Shown: positions 46,354 to 55,108 of the stretch, one piece after another
Numbering within the stretch: position 1 is the first letter of the stretch
Layout: the number at the start of each line of letters is the position of its first letter
Notes under the pieces: generated by a model
What the model was told of the DNA's origin: nothing
The model's input: the letters and a program-made list of their open reading frames with translations, nothing else
The model's database searches: none
NCBI GenBank assembly: GCA_020444265.1
Contig: JAHLLH010000002.1
Location: 233,033 to 297,032 of the forward strand
Direction of reading: 5' to 3'
DNA from: a bacterium
Lineage (GTDB): Bacteria; Electryoneota; Electryoneia; Electryoneales; Electryoneaceae
Length of the DNA stretch: 64,000 nucleotides
Translations under genes and position numbers: made by a program

Positions 46354-46747
46354 GTGTCAGGTCTCCTGACCTGACGCTTGAACCGATGAATAGTCCAGAC
46401 TTGCAAGTAGGTTTGACGACCCATCACTTACACCGCTTCCCTGTGTCATCCCGGGCTTGACCCGGGATCCAGCCTCCTTCGTTTCATCGAGAAGCACCGT
46501 TCCAGCCGGGTTGCCCCTTTGTCCGAGCACGGGGGGAGACGAAACCGGGCCACTCTCCCAAAAAACGTCCTCACTCCATCAGAGAGAGGACCTTGAATTC
46601 AGGTGTATCGCTCGTTGTCAAATCAGGTAGCTGGGCCCCGGATCAAGTCCGGGGTGACACCCAAAACTGGTTGTGTCAGGTCTCCTGACCTGACGCATCT
46701 GCTCATAAATAAACCCGATCCGGCAGTTGACGGATCGGGGTCATCCC
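46354..46747. repeat. Repeat array in a 550-bp gene-free gap
   Basis: The gap 46212-46761 contains CGTCAGGTCTCCTGACCTGACG-type palindromes at 46354-46377 and 46675-46695, a 215-bp relative of the 178-bp element with the same inverted ends (GTCATCCCGGGCTTGACCC at 46445; AAGTCCGGGGTGAC ending 46659) but a different interior, and an AAACCCGATCCGG...CGGATCGGGG hairpin at 46708-46747. Confidence 0.8.
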
Positions 46748-46761
46748 ACGTTGGCCAGTGA

Positions 46762-47541
46762 TCAAATCACATGGTACTTCGACTGGATCTGCTTGTAGGG
46801 AATGGCCACCGTCACTGTGCACCCTTTGTCCGGTGCGCTGTCGAGGGTGATCTCGACTCCGTGATCGTCCAGCAGCACCTTCGCATGCGTCAATCCCAAC
46901 CCGGTCGCGAGGGTCGCCGGATACTTGCCATCGTCCAGCGGCTCTTTGGTCGTAAAGAAGGGATCGAATGCTTTGGCGAGGGTGTCGCTGTCCATGCCAA
47001 TCCCGCTGTCCTTCACCTTGAGGACGATGGTTTCGTCATCGTGGGTGCCAGAGACGACAAGCTTACGGTTTTCCGAGGTAGACATCGCCTCGATTGCATT
47101 GGTCAGAATGTTGCTGAACGCCATCAGGAAATCGGCAGGGACACCGATGAAGGCGGGCAGATCCTCCGGCAGATCGGTTTTCACCTCGATCATGTGTTTG
47201 AGACGCGGATCGCCTTTGTAAAACTCGAGCTCGTTCAGAATCATCTTGCGCAGGTCGACCGGGGCCACGACTCCGCGTGATTCAATCTCCGCCTTGTAGA
47301 GCATGACACGGATCTCGTCCTGCAGACGATGGCCGAGCTGGCCGACACGCTCGAAATCATCGGCGAGATCGGGGAATTTGAGTTTGAGCAGGTCCATCGT
47401 GCCGAGAATGCCGGTTAAGGGGCCGTAGAGGTTGTGTGCGATGCCGGCAACCAGCAGGCCGAGCTTGCCAAGCTGTTCACGGGTTGCGACTTCTTGTTTG
47501 TCAGGCTCTTGACCGCCCCCGACGATTCCGCTATCCGACAT
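46762..47541 (-). CDS. Soluble histidine kinase (HisKA-HATPase only)
   Basis: 259 residues with no membrane or sensory domain. The acceptor helix is LLVAGIAHNLYGPLTGILG with His36, an AHNLYGPL variant of the usual HEINNPL motif. The ATPase domain has the N box FSNILTNAIEAMS, G1 box KDSGIGMD, an F box AFDPFFTTKEP and GLGLTHAKVLL. Such short kinases receive their signal from a separate protein. No response regulator is adjacent; hpt is divergent. GGAGGG stands a few bases before the ATG. The truncated sensor at 3040 or the lone receiver at 7642 are possible distant partners, which is inference. Confidence 0.9.
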   Translation of the reverse strand: MSDSGIVGGGQEPDKQEVATREQLGKLGLLVAGIAHNLYGPLTGILGTMDLLKLKFPDLADDFERVGQLGHRLQDEIRVMLYKAEIESRGVVAPVDLRKMILNELEFYKGDPRLKHMIEVKTDLPEDLPAFIGVPADFLMAFSNILTNAIEAMSTSENRKLVVSGTHDDETIVLKVKDSGIGMDSDTLAKAFDPFFTTKEPLDDGKYPATLATGLGLTHAKVLLDDHGVEITLDSAPDKGCTVTVAIPYKQIQSKYHVI

Positions 47542-47722
47542 TCATCCCTCCGCTTCCACTCTCCCCCTGTGCGGATCGCACTTCGGCAAGATAGCGAGCG
47601 GCCTCTGATTGAGCAAGCAACTCTCCGGCTTGACACCATACGCTTACCCGCCTACTTTTCCTGCTCTTCACCTTTGCCGTTCATGGTTTCCCTCGTGGAA
47701 GCCCTACCTCCGGAGAATGGAC

Positions 47723-48268
47723 ATGTTTGTCCCGGCCACCAGTCCGCTGATCAACGAGGAATCCATCGCCCTGCGTGTCGATACGATGGGCGCGGAAATT
47801 GTGGATACATTTGGTAAAGGGGAGCCGATTGTTCTGCTCGGTCTGCTGCGTGGCTGCTATGTCTTCGCTGCCGACCTGGCCCGTGCGATTTCGCGTCACG
47901 GCGGAGTGGTTGGCGAAATCGACTTCATGATCGCTTCGAGCTATGGGTCGGGAACGGTTTCCAGCGGAAATGTGAAGATCGAACGGGATGTGCGTCACGA
48001 TATCGCTGATCAGGCGGTCCTGCTGGTAGATGACATTCTCGACACCGGCCATACCCTGACTCATGTCAAAGCGTTGATGGAAAGCCGTAACCCCCGCATT
48101 CTGAAAGCGGCGGTCATGCTGGATAAACCGTCACGGCGGCAGACGGATGTGACTGCCGAGTTTATCGGTTTCTCGATTGACGATCATTTTGTCGTGGGCT
48201 ACGGCCTCGACTACGACCAACGATTCCGCGAGCTGCCCTACATTACCACAATGATTGAACGCGGGTAG
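47723..48268 (+). CDS. hpt: Hypoxanthine phosphoribosyltransferase
   Basis: 181 residues from the ATG at 47723, seven bases after CGGAG; an ATG two codons upstream is too close to that site. The PRPP-binding motif VLLVDDILDTGHTL (about 99-112) is complete, with the flexible-loop region SSYGSGTVSSGNVKI and the C-terminal GYGLDYDQRFRELPYI of bacterial Hpt. It salvages hypoxanthine (and guanine) to IMP (GMP) with PRPP in the cytoplasm. It is the last ordinary chromosomal gene before the tRNA-Ser that borders the island. Confidence 0.95.
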   Translation: MFVPATSPLINEESIALRVDTMGAEIVDTFGKGEPIVLLGLLRGCYVFAADLARAISRHGGVVGEIDFMIASSYGSGTVSSGNVKIERDVRHDIADQAVLLVDDILDTGHTLTHVKALMESRNPRILKAAVMLDKPSRRQTDVTAEFIGFSIDDHFVVGYGLDYDQRFRELPYITTMIERG

Positions 48269-48401
48269 GAACGATTGGGTATAAATTCGCGGTCTCCAGT
48301 GCACTGGGCGGGGGTTTGCCTTCCGGGCTGGTATCGCCTACTTTAATCGCCGTTGCGCGAAAAGAGTGCTGGTCGAATCGTTCGACGGACAGAGACATAT
48401 T

Positions 48402-48489
48402 GGAGAGGTGGCCGAGTGGCTGAAGGCGCACGCTTGGAAAGCGTGTTTGCGGTAACCCCGTAACGTGGGTTCGAATCCCACCCTCTCCG
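48402..48489 (+). tRNA. tRNA-Ser (anticodon GGA)
   Basis: 88 nt. Acceptor stem GGAGAGG/CCTCTCC with discriminator G at 48489; D arm GGCCGAGTGGCTGAAGGC; anticodon stem CACGC/GCGTG with loop TTGGAAA and anticodon GGA at 48436-48438; long variable arm TTTGCGGTAACCCCGTAACG as in all class II tRNAs; T loop GGGTTCGAATCCC. CCA is not encoded. It reads UCC and UCU codons. Confidence 0.97.
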
Positions 48490-48500
48490 CTGATAGAACA
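48434..48500 (+). other. Putative attachment site, left copy (67 bp, within and after tRNA-Ser)
   Basis: From TTGGAAAGCG in the anticodon loop to TGATAGAACA after the tRNA, these 67 bases recur without a mismatch at 60578-60644. The repeat ends about ten bases past the tRNA end, as is usual for tRNA-targeted integration. Confidence 0.75.
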
Positions 48501-48541
48501 CGATAGCCCCGGTCTTGATGACCGGGGCTATCGTGTGTTTT
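48501..48541 (+). terminator. tRNA-Ser terminator
   Basis: CGATAGCCCCGGTC-TTGAT-GACCGGGGCTATCG, a perfect 14-bp stem, followed by TGTGTTTT. Confidence 0.9.
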
Positions 48542-48639
48542 GAGGTTACGGGACAATTTGAGAACATCGTCTGAAAACCCCTATCTGGGTTGTGACGATT
48601 ACCTGCGATGTGGCGCTGCAACTTTGCAGTGCCCATTCC

Positions 48640-48658
48640 ATTGAACGTTTCTTTCAAT
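48640..48658 (+). promoter_or_regulatory. Putative operator O1 upstream of the efflux operon
   Basis: ATTGAACGTTTCTTTCAAT, a 19-base near-palindrome (ATTGAA/TTCAAT arms). The same form occurs at 55789 and 59041. It is centred about 115 bases before the -24 element at 48764, a usual distance for an NtrC-type activator site. Confidence 0.7.
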
Positions 48659-48763
48659 CAATTTACGGGAATCGAAACTTATGGGCCTTCTATGACAGAC
48701 CAGGCTTCTGTCTTTCTCGCTGTAGACACAAGTAGAACAACAAATTAGAATCAACACAAAAAC

Positions 48764-48778
48764 TGGCCCATGGGTTGC
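48764..48778 (+). promoter_or_regulatory. Putative sigma-54 (-24/-12) promoter of cusCBA
   Basis: TGGCCCATGGGTTGC matches TGGCAC-N5-TTGC with one change in the -24 block. It lies 38 bases before the ATG of the first efflux gene and downstream of operator O1. The regulator at 57656 has the GAFTGA sigma-54 contact motif. Confidence 0.7.
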
Positions 48779-48816
48779 CTATTCATTAGATAGACGATTG
48801 AACAGGCAACGGGACC

Positions 48817-50181
48817 ATGGAACTGACGAAACGAACCTTTCCGATACGATTTGTCCGGCTGACCCTCTTGGCAACCCTGCTGATGGGTTTTGTCAGCCAG
48901 CGGGTGGACGCCCAGCAGGGTGGGTTTGATCAATTGCGCCCATCGGACAGAGAGCTCGCCTCCTATATCGCAGAAGCTCGTGGCGCAAACCCTGACCTTC
49001 AGGCTTGGCACGCACGAGTCGAGGCGGCGGGGCTGAAGATTTCGCAGGCGGGGAGTTGGATGGATCCGTCTGTGTCGCTGGCCCTGGCAAATGCCCCGAC
49101 CAACAGCTTCGACTTGAACCAGGAACCGATGACAGGTGTCTGGCTGAATGTATCGCAGGCCATCCCCCTTACCAGACACTACGGGGCAAACAAGCAGATC
49201 GCCGCCTGGCAGCAGGAACGTCAAACGGACTTACTCGCGGAACGTGCCGAGACCATTGCCGATCAAATCGCGCAGACATGGTACGATTGGGCCTACCTGA
49301 AAGCTGCCCTTGCGACAGTCGACTCGACGGTTGAGTTGGTCGATGGCCTGATCGATGTCGCCCTGGTGCGGTACGAAACGGGCAGTGGATTACAGCAGGA
49401 TGTCTTGCGTCTCCAGACCGAACGCACGCGCTTCGATGACCGTCGCGCGCAGCTCGAGCAGCAGATTCTCAGCACCCGTCGCAGTTTCAGCGTGCTGCTG
49501 GGACGTACTGCCCGGGACACCCTGGCTGCTACCCCCACCCTTCCCGGGTCATTCATACCCTTGCAGGCTGATTCCCTGCAAGCCTTGCTGGCCAGGAAGA
49601 ACCCGACTCTTCTCAGCATGCACAAGGAAACACGGATTGCCGGGGAACGTGTGCACCAGGCAAAACGAGCCCTCTGGCCTGACCTGAAGCTGAACGCCGG
49701 ATATGGATTTCGTCAGCAGACCGATGCCGGGGTGGACCGTCCTGATTTCCTCACGGTAGGTGTCGGGGTCAGCCTGCCCATTTTTGCAGGCAGTAAGCAA
49801 AAGCCGGCGATCCAGGAAGCGGAAGCACAGAACCGTGAAATCGCCTTCAGCCTGCAGGACACCGAACAGAAACTTCAGCTCGCCCTCGCCTCATTGATGG
49901 ATCAGGATGATCGCCTCGCCCGACAGATCGAGCTGTACGAGCATGGCATCCTGCCCCAGGCCGATGCGACGGTTCAAGCGGTGACGGCTGCATGGTCGAC
50001 GGGGAAAGTGGATGTGGATGCGCTGTTGAACAGCGAAATCGTCCTGATGAATACCCGGCTTGAAGCACTGGCCCGCAAACGGGACCGTGCGAAAGTACGC
50101 AGTGCGATGGATACGCTGTTCGCAGACAAGGAATCCTCCGGTCCTGCGGAGGAGATGATAAAGACTGTGGAAGAACGATGA
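48817..50181 (+). CDS. cusC: Outer-membrane efflux channel (CusC/TolC family)
   Basis: 454 residues. A signal peptide (ending RVDAQ) is followed by the tandem OEP repeats of TolC-type proteins: helical stretches such as NPDLQAWHARVEAAGLKI and QAGSWMDPSVSLALANAP in the first half, and DLKLNAGYGFRQQTD and FLTVGVGVSLPIFAG strands in the second. The position at the head of an RND operon makes it the outer-membrane exit for the metal pump. The stop overlaps the start of the adaptor gene (ATGA), so both are translationally coupled. No Cys for lipidation follows the signal, unlike E. coli CusC. Confidence 0.9.
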   Translation: MELTKRTFPIRFVRLTLLATLLMGFVSQRVDAQQGGFDQLRPSDRELASYIAEARGANPDLQAWHARVEAAGLKISQAGSWMDPSVSLALANAPTNSFDLNQEPMTGVWLNVSQAIPLTRHYGANKQIAAWQQERQTDLLAERAETIADQIAQTWYDWAYLKAALATVDSTVELVDGLIDVALVRYETGSGLQQDVLRLQTERTRFDDRRAQLEQQILSTRRSFSVLLGRTARDTLAATPTLPGSFIPLQADSLQALLARKNPTLLSMHKETRIAGERVHQAKRALWPDLKLNAGYGFRQQTDAGVDRPDFLTVGVGVSLPIFAGSKQKPAIQEAEAQNREIAFSLQDTEQKLQLALASLMDQDDRLARQIELYEHGILPQADATVQAVTAAWSTGKVDVDALLNSEIVLMNTRLEALARKRDRAKVRSAMDTLFADKESSGPAEEMIKTVEER

Positions 50182-51785
50182 AGAGGCTCACTTTGCTCGC
50201 ACTGCTGATAGCAGGCATCTTGCTGATTAGCGGTTTGACCGGTACACAAGCAGCAACCTCTGAGACGACACCAATTGAGGAGCTGCGAGTCTGTGTTATG
50301 CACCCTTGGGAGCATGCGGATGGAGAGGGGACTTGCTCCATCTGCGGGATGGAGTACTCGACCGTTCACAACCATAAACCCGGCACACCCTTCCCGGGAG
50401 TCGACAAAATCTTTTTCGATTCGGACAACCCGATGTGGGTGCATGAAGGCCCGGGACAATCCCCGGATGGAAACACCCTGAAGCCGATTACGGACTCCCC
50501 CTACTACGAAGAACCGGAAGCGGAAACGGACGATGAACCGTCGATGGAGATGACGGATCACGACTCCGCTCCTGCTGAACCAGCTTCTTCCAGCACAACC
50601 CAACTCTGGACGTGCGGGATGCATCCGGATGTGATTCAGGATGAGCCGGGCCTCTGCCCGATCTGCCATATGGACTTGATTCCCCTGAAGGGATCGACCG
50701 CGGCGGGAACGGGAGCGCAGGTGCAGATCGATCCGGTCACTCGCCAGAACATTGGAGTGAAAACCACCCCGGTAAAACGTCAGACTCTGAGACGGATCAT
50801 CCGAACCAATGCTTCCGTAGAGGTCGCGGAGGATCGTGAAGTCCGTGTCACCTCACGAGTCAACGGCTATGTCGAAACCTTGCGTGTCGCTCGAACCGGG
50901 GACCCGGTCCGAAAAGGGCAGACGTTACTCGATATCTACAGTCCCGAACTGGTAACCGCGCAGGAAGAGCTGCTCCTGGCGAAGCGAACCTTCGATGCTG
51001 CAAAGGGATCAGGCAACGAGACCCTCGTCCGCAGCTCCAGCGCACTGCTGAAGGCCGCCCGGAAGCGTCTCGCCCTGTGGGAGATCAGCGACAAGCAGAT
51101 CAAGCAGATCGAGACGAGTGGCGAAGTGAAACGGACGCTGTCCATTGTGTCGCCTTCCAGTGGCATCGTGCTGCACAAGGCGGTCACCCAGGGGGATGCG
51201 GTCAAACCAGGTTCTCCCCTCTTCAAGGTTGGCAACCTCGGTGTTGTATGGGCTATTGCCCAGGTTTACGAGTTCGAAATGCCTTGGGTCAAGGAGGGGG
51301 ATCAGGTCGAGATGACATCGGTCTACGACCCCCATCTGCGTCTGCATGGCACTGTCGACTTCATCTACCCGGTGCTGGACCCGAAGTCGAGGACGGCGAA
51401 CGTCCGCATCAAGCTTGACAACCCGGATGAATCCCTGAAACCGGACATGTGGCTCGAGGCAAAGATCGAGTCGGCTCCTCGTGAAAACGTCCTCGCCATC
51501 CCGATGTCTGCCGTCGTGCGTTCCGGGAAACGGGATATCGTTTTCATCGAAGTTGACGAGGGCCTGTTTGAACCGAAGGAGGTGCGCCTTGGTGTCGAGT
51601 CGGATACCCAGACGGAAATCCTGAAAGGGGTTGAGGAAGGGGACCGTGTGGTGGTCTCGGCGCAGTTCCTGCTGGACAGCGAAGCGAAGCTGCAGGAAGC
51701 TATCCAACGTCGCATCGCCGAGCGAACAAAATCCTCCGACGACAGTTCGATGTCCGGGATGAACCAAAGCGGGCATGCGCACTGA
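50178..51785 (+). CDS. cusB: RND periplasmic adaptor with two heavy-metal-binding domains (CusB)
   Basis: 535 residues. A signal peptide (to about 26) is followed by two copies of the heavy-metal-binding module CxMHP...CPxCxM: CVMHPWEHADG...CSICGM (39-58) and CGMHPDVIQDE...CPICHM (146-165), linked by an acidic Met-rich spacer. The membrane-fusion body (about 180-515) has the lipoyl/barrel pattern: VNGYVETLRVARTGDPVRKG, ELVTAQEELLLAKRTF and VFIEVDEGLFEPKEVRLG. It ends SSMSGMNQSGHAH, rich in Met and His. CusB hands metal to CusA in the periplasm; the extra modules suggest stronger metal capture. Coupled to cusC. Confidence 0.93.
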   Translation: MKRLTLLALLIAGILLISGLTGTQAATSETTPIEELRVCVMHPWEHADGEGTCSICGMEYSTVHNHKPGTPFPGVDKIFFDSDNPMWVHEGPGQSPDGNTLKPITDSPYYEEPEAETDDEPSMEMTDHDSAPAEPASSSTTQLWTCGMHPDVIQDEPGLCPICHMDLIPLKGSTAAGTGAQVQIDPVTRQNIGVKTTPVKRQTLRRIIRTNASVEVAEDREVRVTSRVNGYVETLRVARTGDPVRKGQTLLDIYSPELVTAQEELLLAKRTFDAAKGSGNETLVRSSSALLKAARKRLALWEISDKQIKQIETSGEVKRTLSIVSPSSGIVLHKAVTQGDAVKPGSPLFKVGNLGVVWAIAQVYEFEMPWVKEGDQVEMTSVYDPHLRLHGTVDFIYPVLDPKSRTANVRIKLDNPDESLKPDMWLEAKIESAPRENVLAIPMSAVVRSGKRDIVFIEVDEGLFEPKEVRLGVESDTQTEILKGVEEGDRVVVSAQFLLDSEAKLQEAIQRRIAERTKSSDDSSMSGMNQSGHAH

Positions 51786-51796
51786 TGTAAGTCCCA

Positions 51797-51878
51797 GGCT
51801 CCCACCGTCCGGTACAACCGGCGGGCACCCCCCCCCCAGGCCCACAGGTCCGTATCGGACGGGGGAGCCAGTTTTATT
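51797..51878 (+). promoter_or_regulatory. Large stem-loop between cusB and cusA with a C10 tract
   Basis: GGCTCCC-A-CCGTCCG pairs with CGGACGG-GGGAGCC (51797-51811 and 51856-51869), followed by AGTTTTATT. The loop holds a run of ten C residues (51828-51837). It could terminate or attenuate transcription before cusA. Confidence 0.55.
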
Positions 51879-51911
51879 CCATGTTTGTCTGGTTGACGGT
51901 TAGTTGAGAAG

Positions 51912-54900
51912 ATGATGAATCCCATTGAACGCATCATAGAAGGCAGCATCAAGCATCGCATCCTGGTCCTCCTGTTGACCGTTGCCGTGGTCGCCATGGG
52001 GGTGCAGGCGTTGCTCACCTTGCCCGTGGATGCGATCCCGGACCTGTCGGATGTGCAAGTGATTGTACTAGCCGATTATCCCGGTCAATCCCCGCAGGTA
52101 GTTGAGGACCAGGTTATTTATCCGCTCACCACCTCGCTGCTCGCGGTGCCCTATGTCAAGGATGTGCGCGGGTACAGCTTCTTCAACTTCGGCATGGTCT
52201 ACCTCATTTTCGAGGATGGCACCGACCTTTACTGGGCAAGAAGCCGTGTCCTCGAATACCTGAACCAGGCAGCATCTCGCCTCCCCGAAGGTGTCACTCC
52301 CCGTCTTGGCCCCGATGCAACCGGTCTCGGCTGGGTCTACCAGTACACGCTCAAATCGAACAATCACAACTTGCAGGAGTTGCGCTCTCTGCAGGATTGG
52401 TACCTGCGCTACGAATTGCAAACGGTCTCCGGTGTTGCGGAAGTGGCGAGTGTCGGTGGATTTGTCAAGCAGTACCAGGTCGTGGTCGATCCGGATAAAC
52501 TGGCCGCCCTGGGTGTACCGCTGAAACATGTGAAGATGCAGCTCAAGGCCTCGAACAATGATGTCGGGGGACGTCTGGTCGAGATGTCCGAGACGGAATA
52601 CTTTGTGCGCGGCCTGGGCTATCTGCGTGGGGAGACCAACCACGACATCATCCAGCAGATCGAGTCAATCCCTCTTGGGACCTCCGAAGGCGGCAAGCCG
52701 ATCATCCTCAAGCAGGTGGCGCATGTCCAGGTCGGTCCTGAACTGCGCAGAGGCATCGCCGAATGGAATGGCGAGGGGGAAACGGTTGGTGGTGTGGTGG
52801 TCATGCGCTATGGCGAAAACGCGCTTGCAACCATCGACCGGGTCAAGGATAAACTCGATGAACTTCAGGCAGGGCTGCCAGATGGGGTGGAGATTGTTCC
52901 GGCCTATGATCGTAGCGACCTGATTGAACGTGCCATTGATACCCTGAGCAGCAAGCTGACCGAAGAGATGATTGTTGTTGCATTGATCATCATCCTCTTC
53001 CTGCTTCACTTCCGATCCTCGCTGGTGGCGATTTTCACCCTGCCAGCCGGTGTCTTGATCTCCGTGCTGGTGATGAAGTGGATGGGGATCAACGCCAATA
53101 TCATGTCGCTGGGAGGAATTGCCATTGCTATTGGGGTGATGGTGGATGCCAGTGTGGTGATGGTGGAGAATGCCCACAAACATCTCGAACGAGATGCCGG
53201 GAAAAAACCGCACACTCGCATCATCGCCGATGCGGCACGTGAAGTCGGCCCTGCCCTCTTCTTCAGCTTGTTGATCATCACCGTCAGCTTTGTTCCGGTC
53301 TTCACCCTGCAAGCGCAGGAAGGACGGATGTTCCGTCCCCTCGCCTTTACCAAGACTTTTGCGATGGCCTCGTCGGCGCTGCTGGCGATCACCATCATCC
53401 CGGTCCTGATGGTCTATTTCGTGCGGGGAAAAATCCGCAGCGAAAAAGAGAATCCGCTGAGCCGTTTCTTCATCTGGGCCTACCGTCCCTTTATCGTCGG
53501 CTCCCTCCGTTGGCCGGTGGGGGTGATCATCGGTGCTGTCCTCCTTCTTGGCTTGACCCTGATTCCGGCATCGAAGATCGGCAGCGAATTTATGCCACCG
53601 CTCAACGAGGGCGACCTGCTCTACATGCCGACCACACCTCCGGGCATTTCGCCGGAGAAGGCGCGAGAATTGCTGCAGCAGACGGACCGGATTATCAAAT
53701 CCTTCCCCGAGGTGGAACATGTCTTCGGGAAGATTGGGCGCGCCGAAAGTGCGACCGACCCGGCCCCGCTTTCGATGATTGAAACGACGATCACCCTGAA
53801 ACGTGACCGCAGCGAATGGCGCAAAGGGGTGGACATGGACTCGCTGGTCAAGGCTCTGGATGAAGCGATCCAGATCCCCGGCCTGACCAATGCCTGGACG
53901 ATGCCGATCAAGACACGCATCGACATGCTTTCAACCGGGATAAAAACCCCGGTCGGCATCAAGCTGATGGGTGACAACCTTGACACTCTCGCAGCACTCG
54001 GCGAACGCATCGAGGGCATGGTCAGCGGCCAACCCGGTGTCACCTCGGTCTATGCAGAACGTGCGGTCGGTGGACGGTATATCGACATCGACATCAACCG
54101 TCAAAACGCCTCTCGTTATGGTTTGACCACGGGCGATGTGCAGGACATCATCATGTCCGCGATGGGTGGGATGAATGTTACCTGGACGGTCGAAGGCCAG
54201 GCACGTTACCCGGTCAATGTCCGCTACCCACGCGAATTGCGTGACAACTTGAGCGACATCCGCCGTATCCGTATCCCCACCCCGGGCGGCGCGCAGGTTC
54301 CCCTCCAGCAGGTCGCCGAAATTCGGATTACCGATGGTCCACCGATGATCAAGACGGAGAACGCGCGGAAAACCGTCTGGGTCTATGTCGACACACGCGA
54401 CAGCGACATCGGTGGGTTTGTCCATGATCTGCAGGAGGTCCTTCGTGATGACCTCAAGCTCCCGACCGGCTATTCCATCGTCTGGTCCGGCCAGTTTGAA
54501 TACATGGAACGTGCTGCGGAACGTCTACGTCTGATCGTCCCACTGACCCTGCTCATCATCCTCTTCCTGCTCTATGTCCACTTCGGCAATGTCACCGAGC
54601 CGCTGGTGGTGATGGGCAGCCTGCCTTTTGCGCTGGTCGGTGCGGTCTGGCTGATGTTCTTCCTCGGCTTCAACAATTCTGTAGCCGTGGCGGTGGGCTA
54701 TATCGCCCTGCTCGGACTGGCGGCAGAAACCGGGGTGGTGATGCTGGTCTACCTGGACGAGGCCTTCAAACGGTTCAAAGAGGAAGGCCGTCTGACCTAT
54801 GCCTCCGATCTGCGCACGGCGGTGATGGAGGGCGCGGTGGAACGTGTCCGTCCGAAACTGATGACGGTTGCCACCACCCTGATCGGCCTGCTGCCAGTGA

Positions 54901-55067
54901 TGATCGGTCATGGAACCGGCTCGGAGATCATGAAGCGTATTGCCGCGCCAATGGTCGGTGGACTGGTCTCGTCAACCGTCCTCACCCTGATCATTTTACC
55001 GTCGGTTTACTACCTGGTGAAGCGTCGCCAGGTCGAGGCGGACCCGCAACCTGAAACCAGCAACTGA
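51912..55067 (+). CDS. cusA: Cu(I)/Ag(I) RND efflux pump (CusA/CzcA family)
   Basis: 1051 residues, normal for HME-RND pumps, with twelve membrane segments and two large periplasmic loops. It opens NPIERIIEGSIKHRILVLLL and has the class motifs LPVDAIPDLSDVQVIV and NIMSLGGIAIAIGVMVDASVVM. Methionines in EFMPPLNEGDLLYMPTTPPG (Met572), APLSMIETT (Met622) and RIDMLSTGIKTP (Met672) correspond to the three Met ligands (573, 623, 672) of E. coli CusA, so monovalent Cu/Ag is the likely substrate rather than Co/Zn/Cd. It exports metal from the periplasm or cytoplasm using the proton gradient, with CusB and CusC. Confidence 0.94.
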   Translation: MMNPIERIIEGSIKHRILVLLLTVAVVAMGVQALLTLPVDAIPDLSDVQVIVLADYPGQSPQVVEDQVIYPLTTSLLAVPYVKDVRGYSFFNFGMVYLIFEDGTDLYWARSRVLEYLNQAASRLPEGVTPRLGPDATGLGWVYQYTLKSNNHNLQELRSLQDWYLRYELQTVSGVAEVASVGGFVKQYQVVVDPDKLAALGVPLKHVKMQLKASNNDVGGRLVEMSETEYFVRGLGYLRGETNHDIIQQIESIPLGTSEGGKPIILKQVAHVQVGPELRRGIAEWNGEGETVGGVVVMRYGENALATIDRVKDKLDELQAGLPDGVEIVPAYDRSDLIERAIDTLSSKLTEEMIVVALIIILFLLHFRSSLVAIFTLPAGVLISVLVMKWMGINANIMSLGGIAIAIGVMVDASVVMVENAHKHLERDAGKKPHTRIIADAAREVGPALFFSLLIITVSFVPVFTLQAQEGRMFRPLAFTKTFAMASSALLAITIIPVLMVYFVRGKIRSEKENPLSRFFIWAYRPFIVGSLRWPVGVIIGAVLLLGLTLIPASKIGSEFMPPLNEGDLLYMPTTPPGISPEKARELLQQTDRIIKSFPEVEHVFGKIGRAESATDPAPLSMIETTITLKRDRSEWRKGVDMDSLVKALDEAIQIPGLTNAWTMPIKTRIDMLSTGIKTPVGIKLMGDNLDTLAALGERIEGMVSGQPGVTSVYAERAVGGRYIDIDINRQNASRYGLTTGDVQDIIMSAMGGMNVTWTVEGQARYPVNVRYPRELRDNLSDIRRIRIPTPGGAQVPLQQVAEIRITDGPPMIKTENARKTVWVYVDTRDSDIGGFVHDLQEVLRDDLKLPTGYSIVWSGQFEYMERAAERLRLIVPLTLLIILFLLYVHFGNVTEPLVVMGSLPFALVGAVWLMFFLGFNNSVAVAVGYIALLGLAAETGVVMLVYLDEAFKRFKEEGRLTYASDLRTAVMEGAVERVRPKLMTVATTLIGLLPVMIGHGTGSEIMKRIAAPMVGGLVSSTVLTLIILPSVYYLVKRRQVEADPQPETSN

Positions 55068-55108
55068 CTATTCGACAACAACAAAGCATGAACATGAGGA
55101 GAACGACC

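Noticed and set aside
48338..48657. Minus-strand ORFs over tRNA-Ser encoding GFEPTLRGYRKHAF-type peptides, and the like at 60424-60770
   Set aside because: These are antisense translations of the tRNA-Ser and its fragment, a familiar source of false proteins. The tRNA fold explains the sequence.
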